Shown: positions 9,052 to 18,179 of the stretch, piece after piece | Layout of the letters: each line of letters opens with the position of its first letter | Numbering within the stretch: position 1 is the first letter of the stretch | Made by a program: the position numbers and the translations under genes | The notes under the pieces: model-generated | Seen by the model: only the letters and a program-made list of their open reading frames with translations | Database searches by the model: none | Told to the model about the DNA's origin: nothing | From: Isosphaeraceae bacterium | GTDB taxonomy: Bacteria; Planctomycetota; Planctomycetia; Isosphaerales; Isosphaeraceae | Direction of reading: 5' to 3' | Assembly (NCBI GenBank): GCA_025356475.1 | Contig: JANXSX010000048.1 | Coordinates: 1 to 64,000 of the forward strand | Length of the DNA: 64,000 bases

Positions 9052-10062
9052 ATGCTACCGGAAACCACAACCACAACCGACTCCTCACTCCCGAGAGCCG
9101 CTGCGATCTCGCCGATGGCGATCGCGGCTTTGGCACAAATCCTGCTTCCCGAAGAACTTCAGGCGAAGTATGAGAGTCGTTACCAGTCTTGGGCAAAGTC
9201 CCTTTCTCCCCGAGACGAAGTCCAGGAATATCATCTCGGCCAGGCGGTCGTCGGATCGATTCGGGTCGAGAACTGCCAGGCAGTCGAGAGACACCGACGA
9301 ATCGTCCTTGTCGATATCGCGAACGACACTGGCCCGTCCTGGGTTCAGGACCGAATCTTTGAGACCCAGCGTCTGAGCGAATCCCTTAAGCGGAATCCGC
9401 CTCGCGTTCGGGCAGAACTGATGCGTACACCCTGGGGCCGAGCCTGGCTTACAGGCGAGTTCGACCGGCTGCTTTTGGCGGTTCCGGGCGATGGCCGATC
9501 ATACTGGTGCGACGCGTTGACGGAAGAGACACTCAACTTGCTGGGGACGCCCAAGCCCAATCGCGAAGGCATTGCTCGTCAGTTGATCTTTCAGGACTCA
9601 TCAGCGACGCGGGCCTTTCTCCTCGAACAGCTCGAAAACCTGAAAGCCCAACAGGTCTTTGACCAAGCGGAAACAGTGGTCCTCCGCGATCTGCATGTCC
9701 ACGGGCTTGGGCTCGACACGGACCTCTCTCTGACGCAACTCCGACGGTCGGAGTCAAACGCCCAGCGTCAGGTTGCGAGATCGTTGAAAATCCTCGAAAA
9801 GGCTCAGACCGAGGTGACGAGGGTCGCCCCTGCGCCTTCGGTCCCGCCAACCAAGACGATTCCCTCATCACCGCCACCGCCGCCACCGCCGCCCGCTCCG
9901 GTCCTTGCCAAGCCCGTGGTGCCAAAGAAACCCAATTTGGCAGCGGAACCCGAGGTAAGTCTGGTCCCGGAGCCTCCCGCTTCGGTTCTGAATCGTCGGT
10001 GTCGTCGGATGCTCCTCGCCCATGAGCGGCATCAGACGAAGCGGGCCCATGCGCTCGCCTGA
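9052..10062 (+). CDS. Conserved planctomycete hypothetical protein with proline run
   Basis: A 336-residue protein with no signal peptide or membrane segment. The frame is open upstream to a GTG at 8983, but the ATG at 9052 has GGAG 9 bases before it and is preferred. The body (about 35-255) is helical and charged. The order of motifs, 'YHLGQAVVGSIRVENCQAVER' (given here as a split: YHLGQAVVGSI then RVENCQAVER) and WGRAWLTGEFDRL, resembles a family of uncharacterised helical proteins common in planctomycete genomes; this is from memory of the pattern, not a search. Residues 274-283 are almost all proline, leading to a basic tail rich in R and H. Function unknown. Confidence 0.65.
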   Translation: MLPETTTTTDSSLPRAAAISPMAIAALAQILLPEELQAKYESRYQSWAKSLSPRDEVQEYHLGQAVVGSIRVENCQAVERHRRIVLVDIANDTGPSWVQDRIFETQRLSESLKRNPPRVRAELMRTPWGRAWLTGEFDRLLLAVPGDGRSYWCDALTEETLNLLGTPKPNREGIARQLIFQDSSATRAFLLEQLENLKAQQVFDQAETVVLRDLHVHGLGLDTDLSLTQLRRSESNAQRQVARSLKILEKAQTEVTRVAPAPSVPPTKTIPSSPPPPPPPPAPVLAKPVVPKKPNLAAEPEVSLVPEPPASVLNRRCRRMLLAHERHQTKRAHALA

Positions 10063-10383
10063 GCACAGAATGAGAAGCGAAGTCTTTGGCAATTCGGATC
10101 GATGATTCAGGCGCACCCTCTCAGGATGCACCTAGGTGAGGCCTCTGCATGCACCCATTTTGGCGACACGCTCGCTCGCTTGCTTTCTGAAGAAGCGACA
10201 GGACCTAGAGGGGGATTGGGGGTCAATGGGAGGACGGAGACCCGCCGACCCACGATACCGAACAGACCCAATGGGGCTTTGTACCGATTGTGCCGGCACT
10301 TCAAATGAGGAACGCCCAATCCCTCGTCGTGAGACGAAGGACCGGGCGCTGGTTTGAGCAAGGTTCGAGGTTGACCGATCAGT
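10063..10383. other. Intergenic region between convergent genes
   Basis: About 320 bases between two gene ends. There is a 10-bp palindrome CACCTAGGTG at 10129-10138 and an imperfect hairpin CCCTCGTC/GACGAAGG near 10320-10340 that could help termination. No gene is supported here. Confidence 0.4.
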
Positions 10384-12450
10384 TCAGTTAGGAACCCGAG
10401 CTGCACGGACCGGGGCCTGGGCCACGATCTTGGACCCGATGGTCAGGTAGTCCGAGATGATGCGGACAACCTCATCGTTGTAGTAATTCGCTTCCCAAAC
10501 CGGCTTCTCGCCGAATCGGTTGCGATTCTTCTTCTTGTCCTTGGGCTTTTCTTCGCCATCTTCCTCAGGAACGAACTCTGCGCGGAACTTGGCCTCGTTG
10601 AGCGAGAAGGCGTGTCGGGCTTTGCGTTCGGAGACCTTCTTGATTTCCTCGTCGAGCTTTTTGAACTTGGGGTCGTTCTTACGACGTTCGGCAGACCGGG
10701 CTTCCACTTGGGAGACCAGATCACTCGGGACGCGGTTATACATGTCGTGCGGCCGGGCCTCAACCTGGTCGAACTTGACCGCGTTATCCATCTTGCCTTC
10801 GTTCAAGTCCGAAACGTCCTTGAGCGATGGAATATGGATATCCGACGGCACACCCTTGATCTGAGTACTCTCACCGTTAGCGCGGTAGAACTGCTGGATG
10901 GTGACTTTCAACGCCCCCATCTTGGGCATCCCTCGCTGGGCACCAAACGACTCGTTGATCTCGACGATTTGCTGGACGGTCCCTTTGCCGAAGGTGCTGG
11001 CATCGCCGACAATCAGGCCCCGTCCATAGTCTTTGATCACACCGGCGAAAATTTCCGAGGCACTGGCGCTGAAGCGGTCGATAAGAACAACCATCGGGCC
11101 ATCCCACTCGGTCCCTTCCTCGTCATCTTCCAGAGCCTTCACTCCGCTGACGTCTTTGACCTGAACGACCGTGCCATGGTCAATAAACAGGCCCGAGAGG
11201 GTGATGGCCTCCGAAAGGAGACCGCCTCCGTTACCTCTCAAATCGATGACCACGGCGTCGACCTTGTCATTCTTGAAACCGCGGATCAGCTTACGGCAGT
11301 CGGCGGTCGCGCTGACAGCGTCCGCTTCATTGCGGTGGAGTGCGATCGTGTCGCCATAGAAGGCGGGCAAGCTGATCACACCGAGCATGATATCTTTGCC
11401 GTCGGCTCCCCTGGCGGGGATGATCGTCCCCTTGGCGTGTGATTCCTTAAGGTCAACTTTGGCGCGGACCAGCTCATAGATCTTGCGGTCTTTGGTGTCG
11501 CTCGGCTGGATGATCAGCCGGACCTTGGTACCGGCTTTGCCGCGAATGTCCTTGACGACATCATCGAGCTTCTTCTCAACGAAGTCGATTTCGGTGCCGT
11601 CCTCGTTTTGAATTCCGAGGATTTTGTCATCGACCCCAAGCCGACCATCTTTATCGGCGGGTCCGTCGGGAATCAATTCCTTGATCACTGCGAAGCCATC
11701 TTCGGTCGATAGCGAGGCACCAATACCGGAAAGTGACAGGACCAACGTATTGGTCTTGAAGCTATCCCAATCGTTCGGCGGCATGTACGACGAGTGAGGA
11801 TCGAAAACGTTCGTCAGGCTCGTCAGATAGATGCGTAGGAGATCACTGGTAGTGAGCTGGTGGACACTCCGGTTTCGGTCGCGATAGCGGATCGTCAGCT
11901 TCTTGACGATATCCTCATCCTTGGCACCATCGATCTTCTCCTGAAGCCAGTCGAGCTTGATCCGCTTGCGCCAACGTTCGGCGGCCTGAGCGGCGTCAAC
12001 AGGATATTCTAGCTTGTCGACATCATCAACAAAGTCTTCGTCGATAGTGAAGTCGGGAGTCTTGGTGAGCAGATCTTGAACGACCTTGTATCGCTCGTCG
12101 GAACGGGCGATCCAGCGCTCAATGACGACCTTGGCGAAGTCGACATCGCCTTCGCGGATCTTGTCATCAAGGTCGGTCTCGGACTTGAGGAACTCGTCGA
12201 TATCCGCCTTGAGGAAGTAGTACTTCTGCGGGTCGAGATCCTTGAGGAAGGCACGGCACCACTTCTTGCTGATGGCGTCGTCGATCGTCGGTTTGGCCAT
12301 ATGGCCGCGCTCGAGCTTTTGAACAACTTGTCGAGCAGTGAACTTATCGACCAAGGTCGGGTTCAGAGCCGGGGCCTGGGCCCCAACCATTGCGGCCGGG
12401 ATGGCCACAATCGCACACAACGCCAGGGGACGAATCGCGACTCGGCGCAT
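10384..12450 (-). CDS. prc: Tail-specific (C-terminal processing) periplasmic protease, S41 family
   Basis: A 688-residue protease close in length to Escherichia coli Prc/Tsp (682). Order: signal peptide (1-24), helical N-terminal Tsp domain (about 35-230), PDZ domain (about 235-325), S41 catalytic domain with DLRGNGGG at 403-410, and a C-terminal domain. By alignment of the SASASEIF and TFGKGTVQ segments with E. coli Tsp, the catalytic pair is S463 and K489; the spacing is one residue longer. It would degrade or trim envelope proteins by their C-termini. The C-terminal region is rich in E and K (EEKPKDKKKNRN). Single-gene unit. Confidence 0.93.
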   Translation of the reverse strand: MRRVAIRPLALCAIVAIPAAMVGAQAPALNPTLVDKFTARQVVQKLERGHMAKPTIDDAISKKWCRAFLKDLDPQKYYFLKADIDEFLKSETDLDDKIREGDVDFAKVVIERWIARSDERYKVVQDLLTKTPDFTIDEDFVDDVDKLEYPVDAAQAAERWRKRIKLDWLQEKIDGAKDEDIVKKLTIRYRDRNRSVHQLTTSDLLRIYLTSLTNVFDPHSSYMPPNDWDSFKTNTLVLSLSGIGASLSTEDGFAVIKELIPDGPADKDGRLGVDDKILGIQNEDGTEIDFVEKKLDDVVKDIRGKAGTKVRLIIQPSDTKDRKIYELVRAKVDLKESHAKGTIIPARGADGKDIMLGVISLPAFYGDTIALHRNEADAVSATADCRKLIRGFKNDKVDAVVIDLRGNGGGLLSEAITLSGLFIDHGTVVQVKDVSGVKALEDDEEGTEWDGPMVVLIDRFSASASEIFAGVIKDYGRGLIVGDASTFGKGTVQQIVEINESFGAQRGMPKMGALKVTIQQFYRANGESTQIKGVPSDIHIPSLKDVSDLNEGKMDNAVKFDQVEARPHDMYNRVPSDLVSQVEARSAERRKNDPKFKKLDEEIKKVSERKARHAFSLNEAKFRAEFVPEEDGEEKPKDKKKNRNRFGEKPVWEANYYNDEVVRIISDYLTIGSKIVAQAPVRAARVPN

Positions 12451-12631
12451 GGGACTCGCTTCCGAGGTAAGGAGTATTCCATCAGTCCGGCGTGGGGCCT
12501 GGGCAAAGCCTCATGAGGTCATCATACAAGCCTCACCAAACCCCAACAAGATCAGCTATCAGCCCCCGAAGGAGTTCGGGGTCAGCAAATCACAAACCTA
12601 TTGTAGGATACGGTCTACGATGGACGTCGGT

Positions 12632-13819
12632 TCATGACGACCAAAAGATTTGTAGCGGATTCATCATCGCCTGGGGACTGGTCAACGCTCCGATCTGGAC
12701 AGGCATCGGCACAAAGTGGAACCAAGCCTTGAGCCGCCTCACACCGGGGGTTGAGGGGAGTTTCGAGGACCGAAGCGTGACTTTGCCCTTTCCGTCGACT
12801 TGGATCAAGTGATGTTTCGGGCTCATGTCGCCAAATCCCATCAGTGAGATCGCCGTACATCGGGTCCGGTCCATGACGTGGGCCCACCCCTCGGCAGGGG
12901 ATTTCCCAACAGCGAGGTCCGTCGAGGTCCCCTGACCATCCAATCTCTTGACCACCCAACTCGCAGTCCTGGTTGAGTTGTCGGAGGATAAGGTTGCAGT
13001 TTCCTCGGGCTTCAGAACGGTGTAGACCGTGTTGTTGGCACCGAAGTCGACCAATGTCGGCCCCTCGCCGACCAAGAGGTTCGCCGAGAGGCTCATGCCT
13101 TCAACCAAGCCTTTGGGATCATCCACTTGCCAATCGACTTCGATCCAGCTCTTGGAACTTGGAAGTGTCATGTCGATCGTGGAACGGAACGGCCCACGAC
13201 CTGCGTCCTCAACCGTTGTCGAGTGTCTCAACCCGGTGGCAAATGGACCGCTTCGAGTGACTTCGACCTTCACTCCTGGTTGACGAATCACACTCAGAGG
13301 CGACGATCCCACGGTGATATCGAAGCGGAACGACTCGTCGCGAAGGTAGGCCAACTTCCCTTTCCCAACCTGGGACAAGAGCCCCTCCCCTCCCGTTTTG
13401 AACCCCCAGATCAAGCCACCCATATTGAAGAGGCTCTCCCCACCCAAAAAGACTTGGAGTGACTTGCCACGTGGCGTGAGGTGCTCAGAGTCACTCAGAA
13501 CGATCTCATACGTCTGAATTTCATTGGGGCCTAGGCTGGCATTGAAGTCGAGTGCAAGTTGGGTCTTTCCATCACGATCGGTGCATATCTCAAACTGAGC
13601 GGGTACAGTTTTCCCTTTGACGGTGAGGCGATAAGGCCCAGCCTGGGGGTCGAGATCGGGGACGAGCGTATGCACTGGGAAGCCGAACCGACGGAGGCCA
13701 GCGTTTTCTCGAAGCTCGAAGGTCTTACGCAAAGGGTCGGCGGCATGGATCAGTGAAGGCAAGGCTAGACTGGCGAGGCCCCCCGCTAGGATCGTTCGTC
13801 TCGTCCAGGGGTGGTGCAT
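12632..13819 (-). CDS. Tat-exported protein of unknown function
   Basis: A 395-residue protein. The N-terminus has a twin-arginine motif in RRTILAGGLASLALPSLIHA, typical of Tat export with cleavage after AHA/IHA-like residues. The mature part is beta-rich. Its first ~100 residues (ELRENAGLRRFGFPVHTLVP) are reminiscent of the RIFT-barrel domain of YetA/PcRGLX-like proteins, but I cannot confirm that. No catalytic motif is evident. It lies downstream of and divergent from the LysM protein gene; the protease gene begins 181 bases further on. A carbohydrate-related role is possible, not shown. Confidence 0.65.
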   Translation of the reverse strand: MHHPWTRRTILAGGLASLALPSLIHAADPLRKTFELRENAGLRRFGFPVHTLVPDLDPQAGPYRLTVKGKTVPAQFEICTDRDGKTQLALDFNASLGPNEIQTYEIVLSDSEHLTPRGKSLQVFLGGESLFNMGGLIWGFKTGGEGLLSQVGKGKLAYLRDESFRFDITVGSSPLSVIRQPGVKVEVTRSGPFATGLRHSTTVEDAGRGPFRSTIDMTLPSSKSWIEVDWQVDDPKGLVEGMSLSANLLVGEGPTLVDFGANNTVYTVLKPEETATLSSDNSTRTASWVVKRLDGQGTSTDLAVGKSPAEGWAHVMDRTRCTAISLMGFGDMSPKHHLIQVDGKGKVTLRSSKLPSTPGVRRLKAWFHFVPMPVQIGALTSPQAMMNPLQIFWSS

Positions 13820-13984
13820 AGTGGGCTCCGACCTTGCCTAATGTTCCTCGGAAACGCGTCCAGAGGCTAACCTTGTGGAGTCGGCTGGACAAGCGATCGG
13901 CGGGTATTTTGAGGATTGTCTCAAGTCCCAGCATCGGGCTGACGATGATATCGATACAACACCTTCGCGACTTGCACCTTCGAG

Positions 13985-14401
13985 ATGATGGCCATGCGCC
14001 AATGTTCCACCCCTAGCATTCTGATCAGCTTCGCGCTTGTGGCACTCGTCGCGGTTCTCTTTCATGAGCCTGAGGCCCGACTTAAAGTCGCGATTGGCAC
14101 CGCCGAACCGGTCGAGACCTCGCCGGCCCTCACCGCACCAACGACAGCCCGCACCTCTCGTGTCTCGCTCACACGCGATGCATCCACACCGTCTCCCCCG
14201 CTGAGCCCTGGTGCTCATCCAGGCACCCAGCGCGAATACACCCGGGTACTCGAAGGGGAAACACTCTTGGATGTCTCTCAACGTGTTTACGGCACGCGTG
14301 AACATCGAAACACCCTTTGGAGGTCGAATCGAGACCAGCTCGATCGGCCCGATAGCTCGCTCCGTGAGGGGACCGTCCTACGAACGCCTTGCGTCGATTG
14401 A
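13985..14401 (+). CDS. Small LysM-domain membrane-anchored or exported protein
   Basis: A 138-residue protein. Residues 9-26 form a hydrophobic signal-anchor (SILISFALVALVAVLF). A low-complexity linker rich in T, P and S follows (45-80). Residues about 84-135 match a LysM module: YTRVLEGETLLDVSQRVYG then a HRNTLWRSNRDQL helix and LREGTVLRTP. LysM domains bind peptidoglycan N-acetylglucosamine, so a periplasmic wall-binding role is likely. The start could instead be the ATG at 13994; the ribosome-binding site is weak for both. It is convergent with the transglutaminase operon. Confidence 0.72.
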   Translation: MMAMRQCSTPSILISFALVALVAVLFHEPEARLKVAIGTAEPVETSPALTAPTTARTSRVSLTRDASTPSPPLSPGAHPGTQREYTRVLEGETLLDVSQRVYGTREHRNTLWRSNRDQLDRPDSSLREGTVLRTPCVD

Positions 14402-14461
14402 GGGAGTTACTTCTACAGAGGTAATGTAGCTTGCGAGGGTGTGGCGACCATCCCCTGCTCA

Positions 14462-16762
14462 TTAAGCTCGAGCGGCGGGCCGGAGGCTTCGCTCCAAGGC
14501 TTCAAGTCGTGCTTCCACGCTGGCAAGGAGTTCGGTACCGATCTCCTGGTTTCCGAATCGGATCTTATAAAACGCATTCACAATCAGCGGCGGAACATCA
14601 GCAACTTCCGCAGTGTTCATGCCTGCTCCCGATAGGAAGAGCGAGGCGCGATGGGCAAACTCTTGAGGAGTCTCAGCGGACGAGCGTTCTTGGCCATACT
14701 CTTTGAGGAGTTGGGCGAGGCGCCGGTAGAAGGCGACACCAATCGCCTGCGCAGGGTCGGTCACCTGCTGGCCACGCATCCAACGATAGATCTTCCGACA
14801 GAACCAACGCACGATCCTGAAGAGAATCGCAAGTGTGACGAGGAGAACGAAAGAGACAACTCCGCCGCGGATACTGAAGACCGATTGGAAGTCCGGGAAA
14901 CGGAACAGCCATTCCTTCGCTTCTCGGAGTGACTGAGCGATCAGAAGAAAGCCGCGCTGGGCCTCAGCAGCGAGCTGCCGGGCCGGCTCATACAGCAGCA
15001 TATTCTGGCGATCTGCGTTGTATCCCACGATATAAAAGACCCAAATATAGCGGATGAAGTCGCCAACCTCACGGAAGTTGCCGCCAAAGCCACCAACCTT
15101 GGCGACCGATGCAGCGCGTTCCGACGAGGGGGTCGGGTCGAGGGTGATCCAGATCGGCAGGCGTTCCCCTTGTTCGCTGATCCGAGTCTCAGGGGGAGAT
15201 AGGGCTTCAACCCAACTATGAGCATGCTTCTGGCGGACGATGAGCATCCGTGCCAGGTCGTTCCAATCACCCCCTTTGAAACCGTTCACAACGCGTGCTG
15301 GGATGTCGATCGATCGCAAAAGAAGTGCCAGGCCACTCGCGAAATACTCGCAATGTCCCGACTTTCGATTGACGAGGAAGTCGACGACAGGGTCTAGGCT
15401 CGGATCCACATCCGTCATAACCAGGGAGTAGCTGAACCGCCCTGAGTCACGCAAATACGATTCGAGGGCTTTCGCACGGGCGGTCCAGTTCTCTGCGGGG
15501 ATCGAAGCCACAACAGGCTCGGCGATAGCCGCGAGTTGTGTCCGAAGGGACTCGGGCATCGCAATCACCCGTCGATCCGCGGTGCCACGTCCTATCAAAG
15601 TCGCCAGGCGCAACTCGTTAGGAAACGCCTCACCCGGCTGAACGGGATCCTCATCGTTGGACGAGATGACCTCGTAATCTAGGCCGCCGAGGCGTGCGTC
15701 TTGGACTCGTACGAGGGTTCCGTCCGCCTGCATGATGTCAGGTGCAAGTCGGTTCTTGGCGCTGGCGTCGAGCATGGGCCTAAGCCCGAAGAGGACACGG
15801 TTGTCGGTGGGTTCAAGCTTGATCTGTTGCCGGATGGTTTTACGCTGGATCCCCCGACGTTTGCGATTGAAATCGACCGCAAAACTTCCGCCCATCGACC
15901 GAGGTCGCGTCCAGTGGCCGCGCTCGTAATGGGTGAGTGTCACTCCTCGCCAGAGGATATCCTCGTCGGGAACAACCCGTTCCCCTTTCTCGTCAGAGAG
16001 CTCGATCGTCATGACCACGCTGTCATTTTCGAGGATCTCGCCAAGCTGGCCGAGCTTCACTTCATCATCGAAACCGGTCAGGTGTTTGGCGGTCGTATCG
16101 CCTCGTTTGGAGGTGCCCATGACGCTGCGACGTGGCATCGCCAGGAAGATGATTCCACCTAATGCAAGGGTTGCGCCAGCAACTCGAAGGGCGGCGAGGA
16201 GGAAGGCAGGGTCGAAAAGGCCGGGGTAGGGTTCCTGCTTGTCGAACATCGGCTGGACCGATGTTCCCTCTGCGCTCTTCTCCCGTTCTGCATCTCGACG
16301 GAGCGAAAAGAGTCCCAGGACCCAGATCGCCAAGATGATCCAGCAGAATAGCGCCATCCCGACACGGTCGCTCTGACTCATGACCGCACCGACTAATACC
16401 TGCATGAGGCCCAGAAGGAAGAGGAACCAATCATCTTCCACACTCTTAGGCAAGAACATCTTGATGAGTTGGAGGTAGACCAGCCAATGACCAACTGCGA
16501 GTAAGAGCAAATTGTTGTCGTACTTATATTCCAAGTAGACCAAACCCATTGTGCCAAGAGCCAAGACATTCGCTGTATCACGGGCCAGGCCGAGCTTGGA
16601 GTTGCGATCCACGGTCGTGATCGCGAACATCGACGCGATCGCGACGACGATTGGATAGATGTGGGACAAGGGATTTTCATCCGTCGCGTCCATGCTCATC
16701 ACAAGGGTAGCGAAGGTCAACATCGTGTAGAAACTGAGCCGGTAGATCGTCTGGAAGCTCAT
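14462..16762 (-). CDS. TgpA-type transglutaminase-like membrane protein
   Basis: A 766-residue membrane protein. Several transmembrane helices fill residues 10-210 (DUF3488-like). An external transglutaminase-core domain follows, with the Cys-His-Asp triad visible as C471 (SGHCEYFASG), H515 (KHAHSWVEA) and D542 (WITLDPTPS). Another helix lies near 640-660 (VVSFVLLVTLAILFRIV), followed by a cytoplasmic DUF4129-like tail. It is the last gene of a MoxR-DUF58-TgpA operon and overlaps the DUF58 gene by 4 bases (ATGA). Such operons are widespread; the biochemical role is unsettled. Confidence 0.9.
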   Translation of the reverse strand: MSFQTIYRLSFYTMLTFATLVMSMDATDENPLSHIYPIVVAIASMFAITTVDRNSKLGLARDTANVLALGTMGLVYLEYKYDNNLLLLAVGHWLVYLQLIKMFLPKSVEDDWFLFLLGLMQVLVGAVMSQSDRVGMALFCWIILAIWVLGLFSLRRDAEREKSAEGTSVQPMFDKQEPYPGLFDPAFLLAALRVAGATLALGGIIFLAMPRRSVMGTSKRGDTTAKHLTGFDDEVKLGQLGEILENDSVVMTIELSDEKGERVVPDEDILWRGVTLTHYERGHWTRPRSMGGSFAVDFNRKRRGIQRKTIRQQIKLEPTDNRVLFGLRPMLDASAKNRLAPDIMQADGTLVRVQDARLGGLDYEVISSNDEDPVQPGEAFPNELRLATLIGRGTADRRVIAMPESLRTQLAAIAEPVVASIPAENWTARAKALESYLRDSGRFSYSLVMTDVDPSLDPVVDFLVNRKSGHCEYFASGLALLLRSIDIPARVVNGFKGGDWNDLARMLIVRQKHAHSWVEALSPPETRISEQGERLPIWITLDPTPSSERAASVAKVGGFGGNFREVGDFIRYIWVFYIVGYNADRQNMLLYEPARQLAAEAQRGFLLIAQSLREAKEWLFRFPDFQSVFSIRGGVVSFVLLVTLAILFRIVRWFCRKIYRWMRGQQVTDPAQAIGVAFYRRLAQLLKEYGQERSSAETPQEFAHRASLFLSGAGMNTAEVADVPPLIVNAFYKIRFGNQEIGTELLASVEARLEALERSLRPAARA

Positions 16763-18147
16763 TGATGGGTCTCCTTACCATTGGCTGGGACCGCATGGCT
16801 CGGCGAGGATGCATGAGTTGCGGACCCTGCATCGGGCAACTGGATCTCGTGAGATCCACCCGACCGGACCCGATCGAAGACGCTGTCATCAATCTGGCGG
16901 CGTGACGGCATCGTCGAAGCGACCGACTGCGTAAACTTCACCAAATCGTGCAAGTCCCCTTTGGAGGCGTCAAATATGACAACGCGTCCATGGAGGGGGC
17001 GGCTTGAAGTTCCCGCGAGCCGGGCCGATCGTTCAACTTCTTCAAGTAGATTGATCGGCCGGGTTGAGACGATGATGAGCACAGCCTCGCGGAGCACCGC
17101 TGGGGGTAAAGCGTCGAACAATCCGGCAAGTGAACCTTCCGTCGCGGGCCTCAGAATCGCAAGTTGCTCCAGGAGTTCGTGGAGCAACTTAACCGAGGCT
17201 GGACCTTGACGGACTCCAGCGGTAGCCCCTGTCCAACCCAGGATCAGGCGACGCCCTTGATGCTTGCAAGTCTCCAGACAAACGGTCGCGGCGAACCGGA
17301 TCACTTCCTCCGTCGAGTCACGCTGACCTTGGGAAACCTGGGTGCGAGGTTGCCAGGGATCGATCAGGATTGCGAGGTCCTGTTCGTGCTGCTGCTCGAA
17401 CTCTTTGACCATCGGTTGGCCGAGGCGTGCCGAGGTTCGCCAATGGATCCAGCGCGGGCTGTCGCCCGACCGATAGTCGCGAAGTCCATGATACTCCTGC
17501 TGCTGGGTTGATCGGTCGTGGCGTTGGCCGCGTCTGGTCTCTGTCGCCTCTTTTTGGAGGAGATACCAGCGCCTGGTCAACTGGCCAACTTCGGGGTAAA
17601 CGATCAACTCATCCGTGTCGCCAACATCGGCTCGACGTTCGAAGAGGCCGAATGGGGACCGAGTGATCAACTCCATCGTTTTGAAGTGGTATTTGCCCCG
17701 TTTCAAGGTTGGCCCTTGCCACCGAAGCCTTTGTTTCTCGCGCGCGGGGACGCGTGGAAAGAAGACGCGGGGGGTCATACCGACCGCCCCAGGAATGGTC
17801 CGATCCACCGGCGACAGGTGATCCTCGACGGTCATCGCCAGGGCGGCAGTCCACTTCCTAGGATTCTCCAGGGTGAAGTCGATCTGGAGCGGTTCGCCCG
17901 AGAACATATATGTGAGTAACCTCCGCGTGACGTGAAGTCGACGCAGGACTGCCGAGCTAATCAGGATCGAGGCGACCAACGGGCCGAAGGCCAAGCCTGC
18001 CACCAGAAAGATCAGGTTGATCTGCTGATAGAGCCCGGTGCATAGCAATCCGAGGGCGACCAATAAGTAGAACCAGCCCTCACGTGTCCAGCGGAGCCGC
18101 TGGCTGACCCAGCGACCGAAACGAGTCACAATTCGTCGTGAGGCCAT
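16759..18147 (-). CDS. DUF58 domain protein
   Basis: A 462-residue protein. Two transmembrane helices lie at about 23-62 (GWFYLLVALGLLCTGLYQ and LIFLVAGLAFGPLVASILIS). A central beta-rich part leads to the DUF58 signature around YHGLRDYRSGDSPRWIHWRTSARLGQ (split motif RDYRSGD and IHWRTSAR), followed by a von Willebrand A-like region with DLAILIDPW, where a MIDAS-type aspartate is expected. DUF58 proteins usually pair with a MoxR ATPase, which is the next gene upstream. The last 4 bases overlap the transglutaminase gene. Confidence 0.88.
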   Translation of the reverse strand: MASRRIVTRFGRWVSQRLRWTREGWFYLLVALGLLCTGLYQQINLIFLVAGLAFGPLVASILISSAVLRRLHVTRRLLTYMFSGEPLQIDFTLENPRKWTAALAMTVEDHLSPVDRTIPGAVGMTPRVFFPRVPAREKQRLRWQGPTLKRGKYHFKTMELITRSPFGLFERRADVGDTDELIVYPEVGQLTRRWYLLQKEATETRRGQRHDRSTQQQEYHGLRDYRSGDSPRWIHWRTSARLGQPMVKEFEQQHEQDLAILIDPWQPRTQVSQGQRDSTEEVIRFAATVCLETCKHQGRRLILGWTGATAGVRQGPASVKLLHELLEQLAILRPATEGSLAGLFDALPPAVLREAVLIIVSTRPINLLEEVERSARLAGTSSRPLHGRVVIFDASKGDLHDLVKFTQSVASTMPSRRQIDDSVFDRVRSGGSHEIQLPDAGSATHASSPSHAVPANGKETHQ

Positions 18148-18179
18148 TCCATCCGACTCCCGATTAGCTTGGGCTCAGA

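Noticed and set aside
10129-10138. CACCTAGGTG palindrome, repeated within TCACCTAGGTGA at 35701-35712
   Set aside because: Two copies in 64 kb in unrelated contexts are not enough to claim a binding site or mobile-element end.
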